Source of the DNA: Riptortus pedestris
Taxonomy: Eukaryota > Arthropoda > Insecta > Hemiptera > Alydidae
Direction: 5' to 3'
Assembly: GCA_019009955.1 (NCBI GenBank)
Contig: CM032230.1
Span: forward strand, 6,510,501-6,574,500
DNA: 64,000 nucleotides
Shown here: positions 47,938 through 59,509 of the stretch, in pieces
Numbering within the stretch: position 1 is the stretch's first letter
Layout: every line of letters starts with the position of its first letter
Notes under the pieces: model-generated
What the model was told of the DNA's origin: nothing
The model's database searches: none
Seen by the model: only the letters and a program-made list of their open reading frames with translations
Position numbers and translations under genes: made by a program

Positions 47938-48080
47938 GGAGCCTAGGTTAGCCATGTGTGTGCACTGGTCTCAATCTCACAAGGTAAACCTAGATTGGCG
48001 AGTTCGTTTCCCACCTGTGAAATAGAAATTTATGCAGAACTCACTAAATGAAATCCTAAGTTGCACCCTGGCCGATTTGG
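47938..48080 (+). mobile_element. SINE-L copy, 3'-truncated
   Basis: Head 'gggagcctaggttagccatg', box B-like GTTCGTTTCCCACC, then 'gaactcactaaatgaaatcc' and 'caccctggcc'. It is diverged and lacks the tail. Confidence 0.7.
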
Positions 48081-48177
48081 AATTGACATAATATTAATAA
48101 TTATTTTACAAACAACCCAAAGTACTTGACTCATCCTATTATGTTGTATTAAAATACAAAAGAAATGAATACATTTC

Positions 48178-48214
48178 ATTCAGTTTACGCAGCCATTGTG
48201 TGACGGACTTCAGT
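48178..48214 (-). mobile_element. Hel-A 5' terminus
   Basis: CATTCAGTTTACGCAGCCAT, TGTGTGACGGACTT. Only the terminal 35 bp are clear. Confidence 0.65.
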
Positions 48215-48219
48215 TTATG

Positions 48220-48610
48220 TAAGAGTTAGTAAAATAGTTCTGAGAAGATGTTCTGAAGAGATGAGAGAGTGAAATTTGAAATTATATGTGTTTTATGTAG
48301 CCGTCGCTAGTCCATTACTGCGATGTCTCAGTAAGAGCGTCTCCCAGAGAAAGGCCGGAGCGTGGCAGGAATTGAAGACATCATCTTGATGCCCGTGTCA
48401 AATACAGCTGGAGAATGTGTACCTGAAGAAGCAGCGCACCGAAACTTTCCCTCCACCTCTCACACCCACTAGTTGCTGCACTTGGAATCCTCCGTTCACG
48501 GGGTCAGCCGGCTCTTCTGCCTCCATCGCTACTCTCACTCACAACTCTAATAATTTGAGCCAATACTCATAATTCAAGCTGTACGGTCGGACGGAGTAGA
48601 AAGCCGATCC
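48220..48610. other. Anonymous GC-moderate DNA
   Basis: The stretch 48290-48560 is noticeably more GC-rich than its surroundings but has no long open frame. Confidence 0.4.
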
Positions 48611-48639
48611 CATTCTGTAACCCCACTGTTCCAGGTCCG

Positions 48640-49220
48640 ATAACTTAGACATTAATAAGTACGATCTTTAGTGTAGACTGAAAAGGTTAAACATATAGAG
48701 AATGGTAAGATCAAATAAACATTTTCGAGTTAGAATGTGAAAATCTTAATTGATGATGAATCATTCTACGAATTTGCATGTTTCTCGAATAATAAAGATC
48801 ACTTGAAAACATTTGGTATAAAAGCTTTAAGAATAAATTGGTTCATGATACAAAAGCTTATTGTTAATATTACATTAGTTAGAGTGTGGGTTTACTGAAG
48901 ACTGATAACTAAAAAAAACAAACAAATATCTCGGTTAGTATTTATGATAGCAAAAATATGTGTATAACAATATTTTTAGGTAATGTATTAAGATAGGTTA
49001 TGTAATATTTTTCGATCCGAATTATAATAAAGGAGATATTTCCTTCCATTAGTCAGATTTCTGCCATTAACGAACTTGACCACAAGTGCTCAAAAAACAT
49101 GTGAATAATTTCTTGTCTCCAGGTACACAATATTCTTCACATCTAGCAACTCTATTGCAAAACTTGATCTTTCTTTTTACGTAAAACGATTACAAAAATT
49201 GCGACCGATAGAGTGTTAAC

Positions 49221-49292
<72 letters not shown>

Positions 49293-49720
49293 GCTCAATG
49301 ATTAGGGAAATCTACCAAAAAGGATACAAATAAATTGGTAGATACAAGATAACCAATTGTAGAAAATAAGATTGGTAAATTTGAATTAAGATCGGTCATG
49401 ATAGATAATACTTTTATCAGACTTATAATAGCTGAGTAACTTCGATTTTATATTTCCCCTTCTAAACCATTTCTACGTTGCGTTAACGTACGTGAACTTT
49501 AGTTTTATATACAACGCTTCTATAAGGAGTTTTTGAGGATCAAACAAAAATTACGACCCCTAGATTACAAGCATCTTACACGCGGAAGGTCTGGTATTCA
49601 CGAATGTGTGTGTCAATGTGACATGTAGGCATTCAATTCGATCTTCTTGGTAAGATCGATGGACGTTTGAAGAAATTTTCTGAAAACCATGTTATTAGTA
49701 CAGCCTTAATTATTTAGGTC
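48640..49720 (+). mobile_element. Hel-A element, diverged, termini unclear
   Basis: 'ccattaacgaacttgac', 'ttctttttacgtaaaacgat', a TA tract (49223-49288) and 'ggtaagatcgatggacgttt' appear in the normal order. About 300 bp of other sequence (49289-49590) follows the TA tract. Terminal hairpins are not evident. Confidence 0.6.
49223..49288. repeat. (TA)n microsatellite
   Basis: About 64 bp of TA repeats. Confidence 0.95.
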
Positions 49721-49728
49721 CTGGAAAA

Positions 49729-49985
49729 ATAGTTCTCCGCCCAAAAAACGCCAAATGGTCCATGTTTGTATGAAACGGAACGCCTTTTAGACTATCCTTG
49801 AATAGCGAGGCAGCTACACCTACTGCTTTCACCGGAGAAGGCCAACTCCACTCCATCGCCATGTAGAGAAGCAATTGGTCTCCTAGAACCAGCTGTATCG
49901 CCATTATGACGGGCTTAGCTCGAGAACTATTAGCTACCATTAGCTCAAAAACAGCTCCAAAGAACCAGTTACTATTAACCTCAGA
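49729..49985 (-). other. GC-moderate open frame, unrecognised
   Basis: A minus-strand frame stays open for about 85 codons, ending at TAA (49731-49729). It includes ANSSRAKPVIMAIQLVLGDQ and later PSPVKAVGVAASLF. Composition is protein-like, with no low-complexity runs, but there are no diagnostic motifs and no upstream promoter. It could be a decayed transposon or gene exon. Confidence 0.2.
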
Positions 49986-49989
49986 GTCA

Positions 49990-50590
49990 TTAGCGAGAGG
50001 TCATTTGCTAACTTGGAACCTTTCGGATAATTCATTTCTGCCCGACGGTCATTAGAAGAAAACTGCCAGCTTTCATTTTATATCCCATTAACGGATAATC
50101 CTTTCTCTCAAATAATATTATGGAGATGTTTGCTTAGAAAGCTACTTCTCGACACATTAATATGTGCTACGAAATGTGTGTGAATGTGTGAGCGTTCCTT
50201 AGAGAAAGCTGTAAACCTGAATTCTCGGAACGTTTTAATAAGCAATGACACAGAATAAGATCGCATTGTTTCTTGTTAAATTAGAACGTTTATTAAGTCC
50301 TTTTTCCACAATATTTTATTCTTTCAAATAAATTAAATTAAATTTGGAATATATTGAGGAAGAATTCTTCAACTAAAAAACTTCATGAGACCAACGGCAA
50401 CTTCACTGGTTTTCAATTTTATAAACAATCAACCAGATTATTCAGAATCAGGTAATAATCTTCTAAAATCAATTTGCCATTAATCGATTAGTTAATTTGA
50501 TTAATGTCAGTCATGATTAAATTAGTCTTGATTAGTAAAATAATCGTAATCACTGTCAATAAAAATTATCTTTGATTGTTAATTTGATTA
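49990..50590. other. Anonymous AT-rich DNA
   Basis: Nothing recognised. The right part is rich in ATTAAT/TTAATT motifs. Confidence 0.45.
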
Positions 50591-50599
50591 AATTGTTAT

Positions 50600-50810
50600 T
50601 ATTATTTATTAACGTCCACTTTTTTGCCACTAAGGCTAGCTGGGACGGGTTATCTACAGATTACCAACCTTTTCTAGCCACTAAGACTAAGGATGTTCTT
50701 TAATGAATTTCGTCACTAAATAATTTCCTTGGCCTAAGTGAGAATCGAACTCGCCACTCTAGGTGAAATGAAGGTCAACGCTTTAACTCATATGGCTAAC
50801 CTGAGCCCCA
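50600..50810 (-). mobile_element. SINE-L copy, near full length
   Basis: Read on the minus strand: head GGGGCTCAGGTTAGCCATAT, box B GCGAGTTCGATTCTC, core 'gtgacgaaattcattaaaga', and a tail ending 'agtggacgttaataaataat'. Confidence 0.85.
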
Positions 50811-51490
50811 AATAAATTAATAATCCTTAATTAAACCCTTAATAACAAGCAAGAAATTAACGAAGACTTGATGTTCGCGTACAGCCGCATTGCATACGTT
50901 TTGTATTTCTTTGCTCCCATAATGCACAAATATTAATTATCATTAAGCCAGATGATGCATTAAATGTTTCTATAAATCATTAAGCCATTGGTAACCATCA
51001 AGGATAGTCTCGGAAATTTCAATATTCACATTTCAATGAATCTGTTTTGACTAGTATACTCACAAACGAGTAGCCATTGAATGTTGAAATTTCAAATTTA
51101 TGGCTTTGGTACGTAGTGCACTACCACTTTTCATTCAAGGGTGAGGGTTGTTAAGAGGGGTTCGAAAATGAAAGGATTCCGAATTTCTCCGTACGCAATA
51201 GAGGACCTCTTTTGAATCATAAGAATAAGTGAACACATCGTGAAACTTTTTAGCCCAAGCTAAATTACCAAATCTTGTTTTCAATGCAGCATTACAGTGC
51301 GAGATACAAGTAAATACGTTGCATTGGTGATGTCATCAGTTAAGAGTTTACTCCACTTACATGGCTAATCTGCGCCCCATTATTATTATTAGGGAATACA
51401 TTTACAAGACAGATATAATTTACAACTACATGTGATGCTCAACAACCGAACAGATGAAGAACTTATTCAATGCATTTAAATTCAATTTTG
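50811..51490. other. Anonymous DNA with Hel-A-like traces
   Basis: 'gagtagccattgaatg' and 'ggttgttaagaggggttcga' (51140-51170) may be eroded Hel-A body. A bare SINE-L head (minus) is at about 51358-51380. No gene is visible. Confidence 0.4.
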
Positions 51491-51501
51491 ACTTATTAGC
51501 A

Positions 51502-51712
51502 GGGGCTGAGATTAGCGATATGAGTTGAGGCATTGGCCTTAATGAATGTGGTAAACTGGAGTCGTGAGTTCGATTCACTTGGGGAATAGGAATTTATTTA
51601 GTGACCGACTCATAAAATAAAACTATTAGTCCCAACCTAGCTTCAAATTGGTAATAACTTATAGATAACCCATGCCAATTAGTATCAGGGACATATAGTG
51701 ACTGTCAATAAA
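51502..51712 (+). mobile_element. SINE-L copy
   Basis: Head 'aggggctgagattagcgata', box B GAGTTCGATTCACTTG, 'tttatttagtgaccgactca' and 'gataacccatgccaattagt'. Diverged but nearly complete. Confidence 0.8.
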
Positions 51713-51756
51713 TAGCAAGTAACAAAAATGTTGTTCTGATAAAAAAAAAAAATAAA

Positions 51757-51967
51757 ATGTATTTAACTCTGTGCAACTAAGGCTAATTGAGTCAGATTAT
51801 CTACAGGTTAGTAGCCTTTTCTAGCCTGGGTGGGAATAAGATTTTTAATTAAGAGTTCGTCACTAAATAAATTCGTATTGCCCAGATGAGAATGCAACTC
51901 GCCACTCAATGCCAAGTTTGCCATTGATATAGCCTAACACTTTAACTCACATATCCACGCCTCCATG
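51757..51967 (-). mobile_element. SINE-L copy
   Basis: 'actaaggctaattgagtcag', 'ccttttctagcctgggtggg', 'agttcgtcactaaataaatt' and a head ending near 51967. It faces the SINE-L copy at 51502-51712, so the two form an inverted pair separated by about 45 bp. Confidence 0.8.
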
Positions 51968-51969
51968 GG

Positions 51970-52615
51970 ATTTAAAAATTCGAAATATCTTAGTTCCTAT
52001 AAGTTCGATCGAAAAATTGTACAGAACCAATCTTCTTAAGCTTTTAATTTTTAACAATCGTGTTTCACTAACTTTTTTTTCTTATCTCTGGGAAATATGC
52101 TCATTTTACGCAGCCTTCTTTCTCGTGATAAAGGTAGAAAGTACCTGTAGCAATATAGGCACACACTTTCATTTGGAGATAATGGAGGCACACCTACGAC
52201 TGGACAATGCTTTTCTATACAGCTCTCCTTCCCGAAACTCTTCACAATCCCTTTGCTTATCAATCCGTGCGCATTTCAATACGAACACGCTTAACCGCGC
52301 ACACCCCATTCGAATATGAATGGTTTTCTACACCAAAACACATGAGAGCACTCTCACTCAGCTGGAAGGCACGTGAGGAATGGCTTTCTTCTTTGGATCA
52401 AGGATTAAAATAGACTGACCAACAGCAGGTTTCTCTCAGAATGGTAATTTACTTCTGTTCAACCAAACAGGATCCGTGGAGAACTGCGCCGATTTTTCCC
52501 AATAAAAGTGTTTCAAATAACACTTTCCTAAAATATGTTTTCTCCCAGAAACAATTAAATGACCATGATATCCATACGCAATCATATAGTGGAAGGTGAG
52601 TGTGAATATGTATAT
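51970..52615. other. GC-moderate DNA with short unrecognised frames
   Basis: Frames at 52017-52319 (+), 52207-52413 (+) and 52051-52263 (-) overlap. The 68-codon frame 52207-52413 is followed by AATAAA at 52500-52505. I recognise none of the products and do not call a gene. Confidence 0.25.
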
Positions 52616-52619
52616 AAAC

Positions 52620-52755
52620 GTATAGATAGATAATTTTGATCGGACCTAATTTTCGTCATGTCGGAGAGAGGATCGTAGGACATTTGAGAAATACATCGGA
52701 AACTTCCTTATGAGTATAACCTCAATATCTGATTCCCCTTGGGGGAAATCCATTA
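52620..52755 (+). mobile_element. Hel-A 3' fragment
   Basis: 'ttttgatcggacctaatttt', 'gagtataacctcaatatctg' and a 3' hairpin GATTCCCCTTGGGGGAAATC, then CATTA. The next copy starts immediately after, head to tail. Confidence 0.75.
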
Positions 52756-52756
52756 G

Positions 52757-53653
52757 ACCTTTAGGCAGGGGCTCCGTAAACTAAGTAGATTTCCCACGTG
52801 AGTTGTACAACAGAGAGATCTGCATAGTAGTAACATTAGTAGTAACGAGTATCTAAACCAATTTCACGAGAGCCGAACAGTTGGGGAAACGGCCGAACTA
52901 GGTTGTGGCGGAAACTCACGACTAAACCGAACTTAGCCGATCTCATCTCGTTCGTTATCCGCACACACTTAATAAAAATGTAAATATCTTGGTTAATATT
53001 CAAGTAAAAAAATGGGGGCTCAGGTTTGCCGTGCTTTTTAAGGCGTTGGTCTTAATCTCGCGTGGTAGACCTAGGGTGGCGGGTTCGATTCCCGCCCTGG
53101 GCAGTAGAAATTTATTTAGTGGCGGACTCATTAAATAAACTCCTTAAGCCCACCCTGGCTAGAAAAGGGTGGTAACCTGTAGATAACCCGTCCCGATTAG
53201 CCATATTTGCATAAAGTGGACGTAAATAATAATAAACAAAAAAATATAATATTCAAAATAGAGAATAAATGTATACAACAATGTTTATTTTAAATATAAT
53301 TTACAATATGATTGGTCACATAAAAGTTTTCGATCCGACTTATAGTAACGGACATATTTCGAATTTTCAAAAATCCCCCCCTCCCACTGGTCCGATTTCA
53401 ACCATTAATGAACTTGATCTTGGTTTTTGGATAAAACTAGGAAATATCGAGTTTGGTAACGATCAAACAAATATTACGACCGCTAGGGCGTTAACGGACA
53501 AATATATATACCTATATATACACATATAATTTTGAACGGACCCCATTTCCGTCATCACCTGGGTAGGGTCGATGGACATTTGAATACATTTTTCGAAAAT
53601 CACTTCATGAGTACGACCTCAATAGCTGATTTCCCTGAAGGGAAATCTGCTAA
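52757..53653 (+). mobile_element. Hel-A element, full length, carrying a nested SINE-L
   Basis: 5' TTAGGCAGGGGCTCCGTAAA, CTAAGTAGATTTCCCACGTG. The body is interrupted at 'ggttaatattcaa' by SINE-L. It resumes with 'taatattcaaaatagagaat', followed by 'gaacttgatcttgg' and 'gatttccctgaagggaaatc' and TGCTAA at 53653. The SINE is therefore younger than this Hel-A copy. Confidence 0.9.
53014..53246 (+). mobile_element. SINE-L reference copy (tRNA-Leu-like head)
   Basis: The head starts GGGGCTCAGGTTTGCCGTGC, then AAGGCGTTGGTCTTAATCTC and box B GGTTCGATTCCCGCC (53082-53096). The order and the variable-arm-like stretch before box B resemble a class II (Leu-type) tRNA. The core has 'gtggcggactcattaaataa' and 'tagaaaagggtggtaacctg'. 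The tail is 'gtggacgtaaataataata'. A direct repeat TAATATTCAA lies at 52994-53003 and 53247-53256. RNA polymerase III would transcribe such an element. No partner LINE is in the window. Confidence 0.9.
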
Positions 53654-54180
53654 AAGGAAGTTAAGAGATAATGCTGCTTTAGTGACAGCAACGGTCATTT
53701 GTGCAAGGATTGCAGGTATCATAAGTTGCATATTTTCGTCTAAGCCTCAGATATTCGTTGAGAAAGTGATGATCAGCAAAAAAAAAGACAGGCAAAGGAA
53801 GTGAATGTGGTGTATATTGAGCTGCTCCACATGCATAGCCAGGTCTGCCAACCTTACTTCCGCCGTCTAACAACTTCCGCCGTCTAGCTCCATTTATATA
53901 TTATGTTACTCATTCACTTTCCGTTGAAGAAAACTCTCAATTTACTTATTAAAATGCAAGATCTAACTCTACTGACTTCTTCAATTTCGCTTTCGTTATT
54001 TCACATTTCAGATGGAAATGCTCTAATAACTAAGTAAAACGGGAACATTCGAAATAACGATAATAAATGACGGTGCCTAATCGGAAATATCTCCGTTCCT
54101 ATGTATCGGATCAAAGAATTTCATAAACATAATTAATAGTTTTTATAATGATCAACAAATAAGTAAGTCACAGAAACTTG
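53654..54180. other. Anonymous DNA
   Basis: The patch at 53810-53890 has a duplicated 'ttccgccgtcta' motif. No gene is called. Confidence 0.4.
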
Positions 54181-54390
54181 CCTACTACTGCTCTTGCAGT
54201 CAAAATTTGTTTGATCGTTTAAAAACTTGATATATATTTGATTCTAGTAAAACTAAAGATCAAGTTCGATAAATCTGTAATCAGACAGCGAGACTGGGAG
54301 CAATAGGGGGTGCGTAAATAATTCAAAATAATATCTGGCTTTCATGAGCCTGATCGAAACATTTTATAGAACTAATCTTATTGAAAGATC
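54180..54390 (-). mobile_element. Hel-A body fragment (minus)
   Basis: 'tttgtttgatcgttt', 'aaactaaagatcaagttcga' and 'gcctgatcgaaacattttat' are reverse-strand Hel-A motifs. Confidence 0.65.
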
Positions 54391-54567
54391 TTACTTCGAT
54401 TTCATCACTCACTACGTAGAATCTGATCACGAATCCCTCGAGTCTTGCTCGGGGAAGGCTAAAGATCTCAAAATGGTATATAATGCCAACCGAAAAATAA
54501 ATAGGTAAAACATACACATAACAACATTAGGAACATTGCATTTGCAAAAAGATTGCTTTTATACAAT

Positions 54568-55549
54568 ACTAGCTCATATACCCAGCTTCGCCCGGGAATT
54601 GATTTGAGGCTGAATGGTGGTAGTATTTTTTTGGCAAGGCTTTACTTTGCACACTATTTTGACATTTACCCATCCCAGTGTTCAGGGTTTATAACCGTTG
54701 TTGGCAATTGTTAATAATAAAATTAATTTTTAATGTAAGACTTTGCTGTCGTCCATATTGTCATATTTCCCGTCTCCTGTGCATTATGCACAGATTTCAG
54801 TTATAAAAGACAAAATATTAACGTAGATTTGAATTAATTTTTCCAGGTGAGGTACCTGATAGTTCAAATTGGAATGAATTGTTGAGCATATCAATATTTC
54901 TACGCAAATTACTTGCTTCACACATTGTTCCTGGAGAAATGTATAAAACAAAAGTTAATCTAAATAACGAAGTAAACAACTTTTGTTATGTGCATGTTTG
55001 TCGAAAAACAAATAGACAATGAAATATCGCAAATTTTTATTTCAGGCCTCCCTTATAACCCCCACTCCCGTTCTAAGCTAAAAATTTTAATATAGCTTAT
55101 AATCATGGAAGAATTAATGCTAATTGACATACCGAGTTTTTTTAAGTTCGGTTTAATCGTTAGCGCCCAATGAAATAGTTGACTCCCGCTTTAGTTTATA
55201 GTGTATATCTCGTTTATACTTTGTTAAAAGACAAAAATGAATATGACAAAAGTTACTCTAAATAACAAAATAAACAACTTTTGTTATGTTCATATTTGCT
55301 GAAAAACCAATGGCAAACGAAATATCGCTATTTTTAATTTCAGGCTTCCCTTATAACCCCCACTCCTGTTCGTCTCAGAGGATATTAATATAGCCTAAAG
55401 TCTAAGTTGGGTTAGTAGTAATATACATACCAAGTTTCATAAAATTCGGTTCAGCCGTTTATGCGTGAAAAGGTGACAAACAAACAAACAAACGAACGAA
55501 AAATTAACGTGAAAATTCGTGAAAAAATCAGTGTACATACAGAGGTTAC

Positions 55550-55600
<51 letters not shown>
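54568..55600 (+). mobile_element. Rep-C copy 3
   Basis: Head ACTAGCTCATATACCCAGCT, then 'tcgcccgggaattgatttga', with the duplicated 'tcgc(t/a)a.tttttatttcaggc' module at about 55020-55050 and 55322-55350. The tail is 'agaggttacaattttatata' plus a TA tract. Confidence 0.75.

Positions 55601-55644
<44 letters not shown>
55556..55644. repeat. (TA)n(GA)n compound microsatellite
   Basis: TA repeats to about 55600, then GA repeats to about 55644, at the Rep-C/Hel-A junction. Frames on both strands over it are spurious. Confidence 0.95.
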
Positions 55645-55647
<3 letters not shown>

Positions 55648-55836
55648 CTATCCGACCTATAATAACGGAGATATTCTGTATTTTGGTAATCCCACCCCCC
55701 CCCCCATCCTCCCCTCCTCCCACTGGTCCGAATCCAGCTATTAACAAACTTGACATTTAATTTTACATGAAACGTTTAAATATTAAAGTTTGGTGACGAT
55801 TAAACAAGAGTTGCGTCCGCTAGAGCGTTGACAGAC

Positions 55837-55838
<2 letters not shown>

Positions 55839-55903
<65 letters not shown>

Positions 55904-55906
55904 ATG

Positions 55907-55953
<47 letters not shown>
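55839..55953. repeat. (TA)n microsatellite, interrupted
   Basis: About 115 bp of TA repeats with AATAT and GTTATGTTA interruptions, at the Hel-A internal position. Confidence 0.95.
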
Positions 55954-55954
<1 letters not shown>

Positions 55955-56333
55955 CATGTGTGTGTGTTTGTATATATAGTTTTGAACATACTTTATTTTC
56001 GTCATCTTCCGGGCATGAGGATAGTCGTTGTACGACAGTTTTCGAATATTCGAGTACAACCTCAATAGCTGATTTCTCCTAAGGGAAATCTGCTAAAATA
56101 CATGAGTACGACTTAAATGAAGCCATTAAGGAAAATCTGCTAAAAAGAATCGAATTGAAAATTTAATTTTCTGATAATATTGTTATATACACTTTTTCGT
56201 AATCTCGAATAGTTTTTTGTTTTTTTTTTCTTTTTCAGACGTGGCAATAATAAGCTCATATATTATGAAACGTCTTATTTTAAGTTTAAATACCAAATAT
56301 TGTTTTCATCTGACACGCAAATTACATTAGGGA

Positions 56334-56551
56334 TACATGCAGGTATGCTGTATGCTCAGGCGTTGGTTTTAATCACACATGGAAAGCCTGGAGTCATGAG
56401 TTGGATATTTACCTGTGTAGGAGGAACTCATTTACAGACGAACTCATTAAATAAAATCTTTAAACACACACCCTGGCTAGAAAACGGTGGTAACCTATTG
56501 TTAACCCATTGCAATTAACCTTAAAGTATAAAATGGACGGTAATAAATAAT
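56334..56551 (+). mobile_element. SINE-L copy, diverged
   Basis: 'tgctcaggcgttggttttaa', box B-like GAGTTGGATATTTACC, 'cgaactcattaaataaaatc', 'ccctggctagaaaacggtgg' and 'atggacggtaataaataatg'. Confidence 0.8.
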
Positions 56552-56554
56552 GAA

Positions 56555-56705
56555 TGAAATAAATATATTGCATTCTGACGTTATCAATTCAGATTTTACA
56601 ATATTAGCTCGAAAATGTATATTTGATCATCAGCATATCACTAGTGTGTCATACCACCACTTGGAAAATCTGCTTCCCTTCATCAGCTACAGTGTGATAG
56701 ACTTT
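56555..56705 (-). mobile_element. Hel-A 5' end, degraded
   Basis: 'gtgtgtcataccaccactt', 'ggaaaatctgcttcccttca' and 'gatagactttt' match the reverse-strand 5' terminus with substitutions. Confidence 0.55.
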
Positions 56706-56839
56706 TCCAAAAATCGCGGTTTTTTTGTAGGTAAATCTTCAATTTATATTTAATGTCAATTCATATTTAATTATGCCTATTTCTAAGCATCGTGTCGAAT
56801 ATTATTGGTATTATGAGAATCCTAAAAGAGGTGGCCATT

Positions 56840-56965
56840 TTCCAGTTTTGTTTTACTTGTATTTTATTTAGCTTTATTATTTTTTTAACATTGTTATTAT
56901 TTATTAAGCCTTATTAAAATGTATTAGTAAGGCCAACAGTAAAAAAAAATAAAAAACATTAAAAC
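56840..56965 (+). mobile_element. Possible LINE 3' end
   Basis: T-rich sequence followed by 'ttagtaaggccaacagtaaa' and an A-rich tail. The resemblance to the other two candidates is weak. Confidence 0.2.
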
Positions 56966-57246
56966 GTAAATGCTCCCAGCAACAGGATGTTTACACAACC
57001 TGCAGAAAGAAAGGGCTAATTTTCATAATTAAATATTTCTCAGGAATAATAAAATATATTATCAACAAATTACTTATAATATGCTCAATTTTCCAGGCGG
57101 CAACTAATGGCGGGAAAACAGCCTTGGGATAAATTGATATGGGAAACAAAAACGTCATAACCATTGTTTAAAGTTATGTCTACATTCCATGATTCAGGTT
57201 GTTGGGGATTAAAATGAAATATTTATTTAACTGAAACATATATACC

Positions 57247-57291
<45 letters not shown>

Positions 57292-57800
57292 TTTTTCCTT
57301 TGCACAATACCCATGTCAAATGATGGTTTATTTTCTATATGCACCATACAGAAGAATATAATTCGTATGTTTTAAAACGTTAAGCAATTATAAATAGCTG
57401 TGTTTAAAATAAATATAAAAAAAACTGAATAAACAGGGGTTTAAAGAGATGCCTAGAATTTAGGGAATATATTTCAGTATCATCATTCATATTAATGACA
57501 GGATCAGATACCAACCGAAATAACCCTTTTATCTAAGTATCAATTAAGACAACTAGCCGAATGTTAAAACCAGAAACATGAAACTATGTTGACAGCTATA
57601 TTGACGGGTATAATGCAAAACAGGTACAATAGATCATACCAGTAACTAGTGCAGTTAATAAAAAACCCTATTGCGTACTTCCTAAAAACTTCAACAAATA
57701 ACTAATGATGCAGCCCAAAAACATCACTTTAAAGTTTTAACATATGTTTCAAATAAAACTAGATCACGTTAACGTAAATAGTTACGTTTTTATTAACATA
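56966..57800. other. Anonymous AT-rich DNA
   Basis: Contains a TA tract at 57248-57290. No gene is visible. Confidence 0.45.
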
Positions 57801-57812
57801 AAAATATAATTA

Positions 57813-58108
57813 TTTCTTAACGTCCACTTTTGGCAACTTTGGTGACGGACTCATTAAATAAACTCCTTGGGCACACCTTGGCTAGAAAAGGGTGGTAACC
57901 GGTAGATAACCCGTCCCGATTAGCCTAGTAGTATAAAGTGGACGTAAATAATAATAAATAAAATATCATTTTGGAACTTAGGCTAATTGGGACGGGTTTA
58001 TCCACTCTTTTCTAGCCAGGGTGGGATTTAGGATGTTATTTAATGAATTTCGTCACTAAATAATTACCTTTACCCAGGCAAGAATCGAACTCGCCACTCT
58101 AGTTTTAC
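57813..58108. mobile_element. Inverted SINE-L cluster
   Basis: A minus-strand tail piece (57813-57838) runs directly into a plus-strand core and tail (57841-57961), followed by a minus-strand core (57975-58108). The shared stretch 'gggacgggtt(t)atc...tctagcca' lets the transcript fold into a long stem. Heads are missing or partial. Confidence 0.75.
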
Positions 58109-58263
58109 CATAAAATAAAATAAAAATAAGAACTCAAAGAAAGAATAACTTATGAGATTGTCATTGTATCACCTTGCGCCTTCATGAGTTCATAAATCAA
58201 GTGAGTGAATGCCTGTCAGTGTATTTAGAGTCAAAAAGATTGTATGAACACCACGTGTAAAAA

Positions 58264-58475
58264 CGAAGATATTTCCAATATCGAGTTTAGTTTTACCGAA
58301 ACATATAAATATCGAATTTGGTATCCATTAAATAAAAATTGTGACCTCTAGACTGTTAATGGTCATTATATAGATTTGAACGGACCTCATATTAGTCCTC
58401 TCTTGGATAGGATTTTTTTAAATCACGTTAAATGTATAACCTCATGGATGATTTCCCTTAAGGAAAATCTATTAA
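58264..58475 (+). mobile_element. Hel-A 3' half
   Basis: 'atttggtatccattaaataa', 'gaacggacctcatattagtc' and the hairpin GATTTCCCTTAAGGAAAATC, then TATTAA. Confidence 0.75.
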
Positions 58476-58572
58476 CTACCATCCTATGTCAGACAAATTC
58501 TATATTAAAAAGAAAAAAGACGAGGTAAACACGCTGGAATACCTGGATTGAAAATGCACAAAAATGAAAAAA

Positions 58573-59505
58573 AAGTCCGTCACCCAGGCGCTACGAAACT
58601 ATTCAGATTTCCCACTTGCTGGTATGACACATTATTGATCTCTTCTCGCCATATATTTTCTATATCTAAATAAAATTAGGAGGAAGGTTACCGAAGGCCG
58701 AAATCAAGAATGTACGAATAACTCCCTCAATATTTGAGTTATAGAATAATGTACAGGAAAACAATTGTAGAGCATCTATCGTGAGACAAGATTAAATTTG
58801 GAATATTTTTCGATATGATACATAATAAAGGAGATATTTTTAATTTTAGAATTTCCCCTCCCTCTAAAAACCAACCCCCTTCCTGGGCCGATTTCAGCTA
58901 TTAAATACCATGAACTTATGTGTAGAATGAAACAGTTAACAAATCGGAACTCAAATAAACATTTTCGAGTAAGAACGTAAAATTTTAATTGATAACGTTA
59001 TCATAAACGTTTCCGCTTGTACCTCAGTAGGATAGAACAGTATAAGTTCAATGAAAACAATATTTTGTAATTAAGCTTCAAGTAAAGTGGTATTGATAAT
59101 ATGACGTTAGTAGAAGCTCTGGTTTACTGAAGGCTGAAAACTAAAATATCTGAAAATTCAAGAGAGAAAACAAGTATATAACATGATTTGTAAAAATGTA
59201 CAGAGCAATAAATTTGCATTACCTATTGGTTCTACACAATTTTTCGATCCGATCCAAATAACGGAGACATTTTAAATTTTTAAATTCCCCTTGGGTCCAT
59301 GAACTAACTTCATCGTTAGTTTTACATAAAACCTTTAAATATCGGGTTAGCTAACGAGTGAAAACTTGCGTCCACAAGAGCTTTAACAGACAAATATAAA
59401 TATATATTTTAATATATAAATAGTTTTGAATGGGCGCCATTTTCGCCATCTCCTGGGTAGGATCAATAGACATTTGAGGAACTTTACAATGAGACAAACG
59501 CAATA
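58573..59505 (+). mobile_element. Hel-A element, 5' intact, 3' decayed (second subfamily)
   Basis: 5' AAAGTCCGTCACCCAGGCGC, with AGATTTCCCACTTGCTGGTA. This is the 'gctggtatgacac...gatctcttctcgcc' body variant. The 3' block 'catctcctgggtaggatcaa' is present but the terminal hairpin is not. Confidence 0.75.
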
Positions 59506-59509
59506 GAAA

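Larger units (their letters stand above)
54470..56097 (+). mobile_element. Hel-A copy interrupted by Rep-C copy 3
   Basis: The left part ends 'agattgcttttatacaat' (54567). Rep-C follows. Hel-A resumes at about 55645 with 'tctatccgacctataataac', continues through a TA tract (55839-55953) and ends with the hairpin GATTTCTCCTAAGGGAAATC and TGCTAA at 56097. Confidence 0.75.

Noticed and set aside
53040..53100. tRNA-Leu gene
   Set aside because: The head is followed by the SINE core and A/T-rich tail and recurs in many copies, so it is a tRNA-derived SINE, not a functional tRNA.
55451..55989. Frames of 99-101 and 68 codons
   Set aside because: They translate TA and GA microsatellites and repeat flanks.
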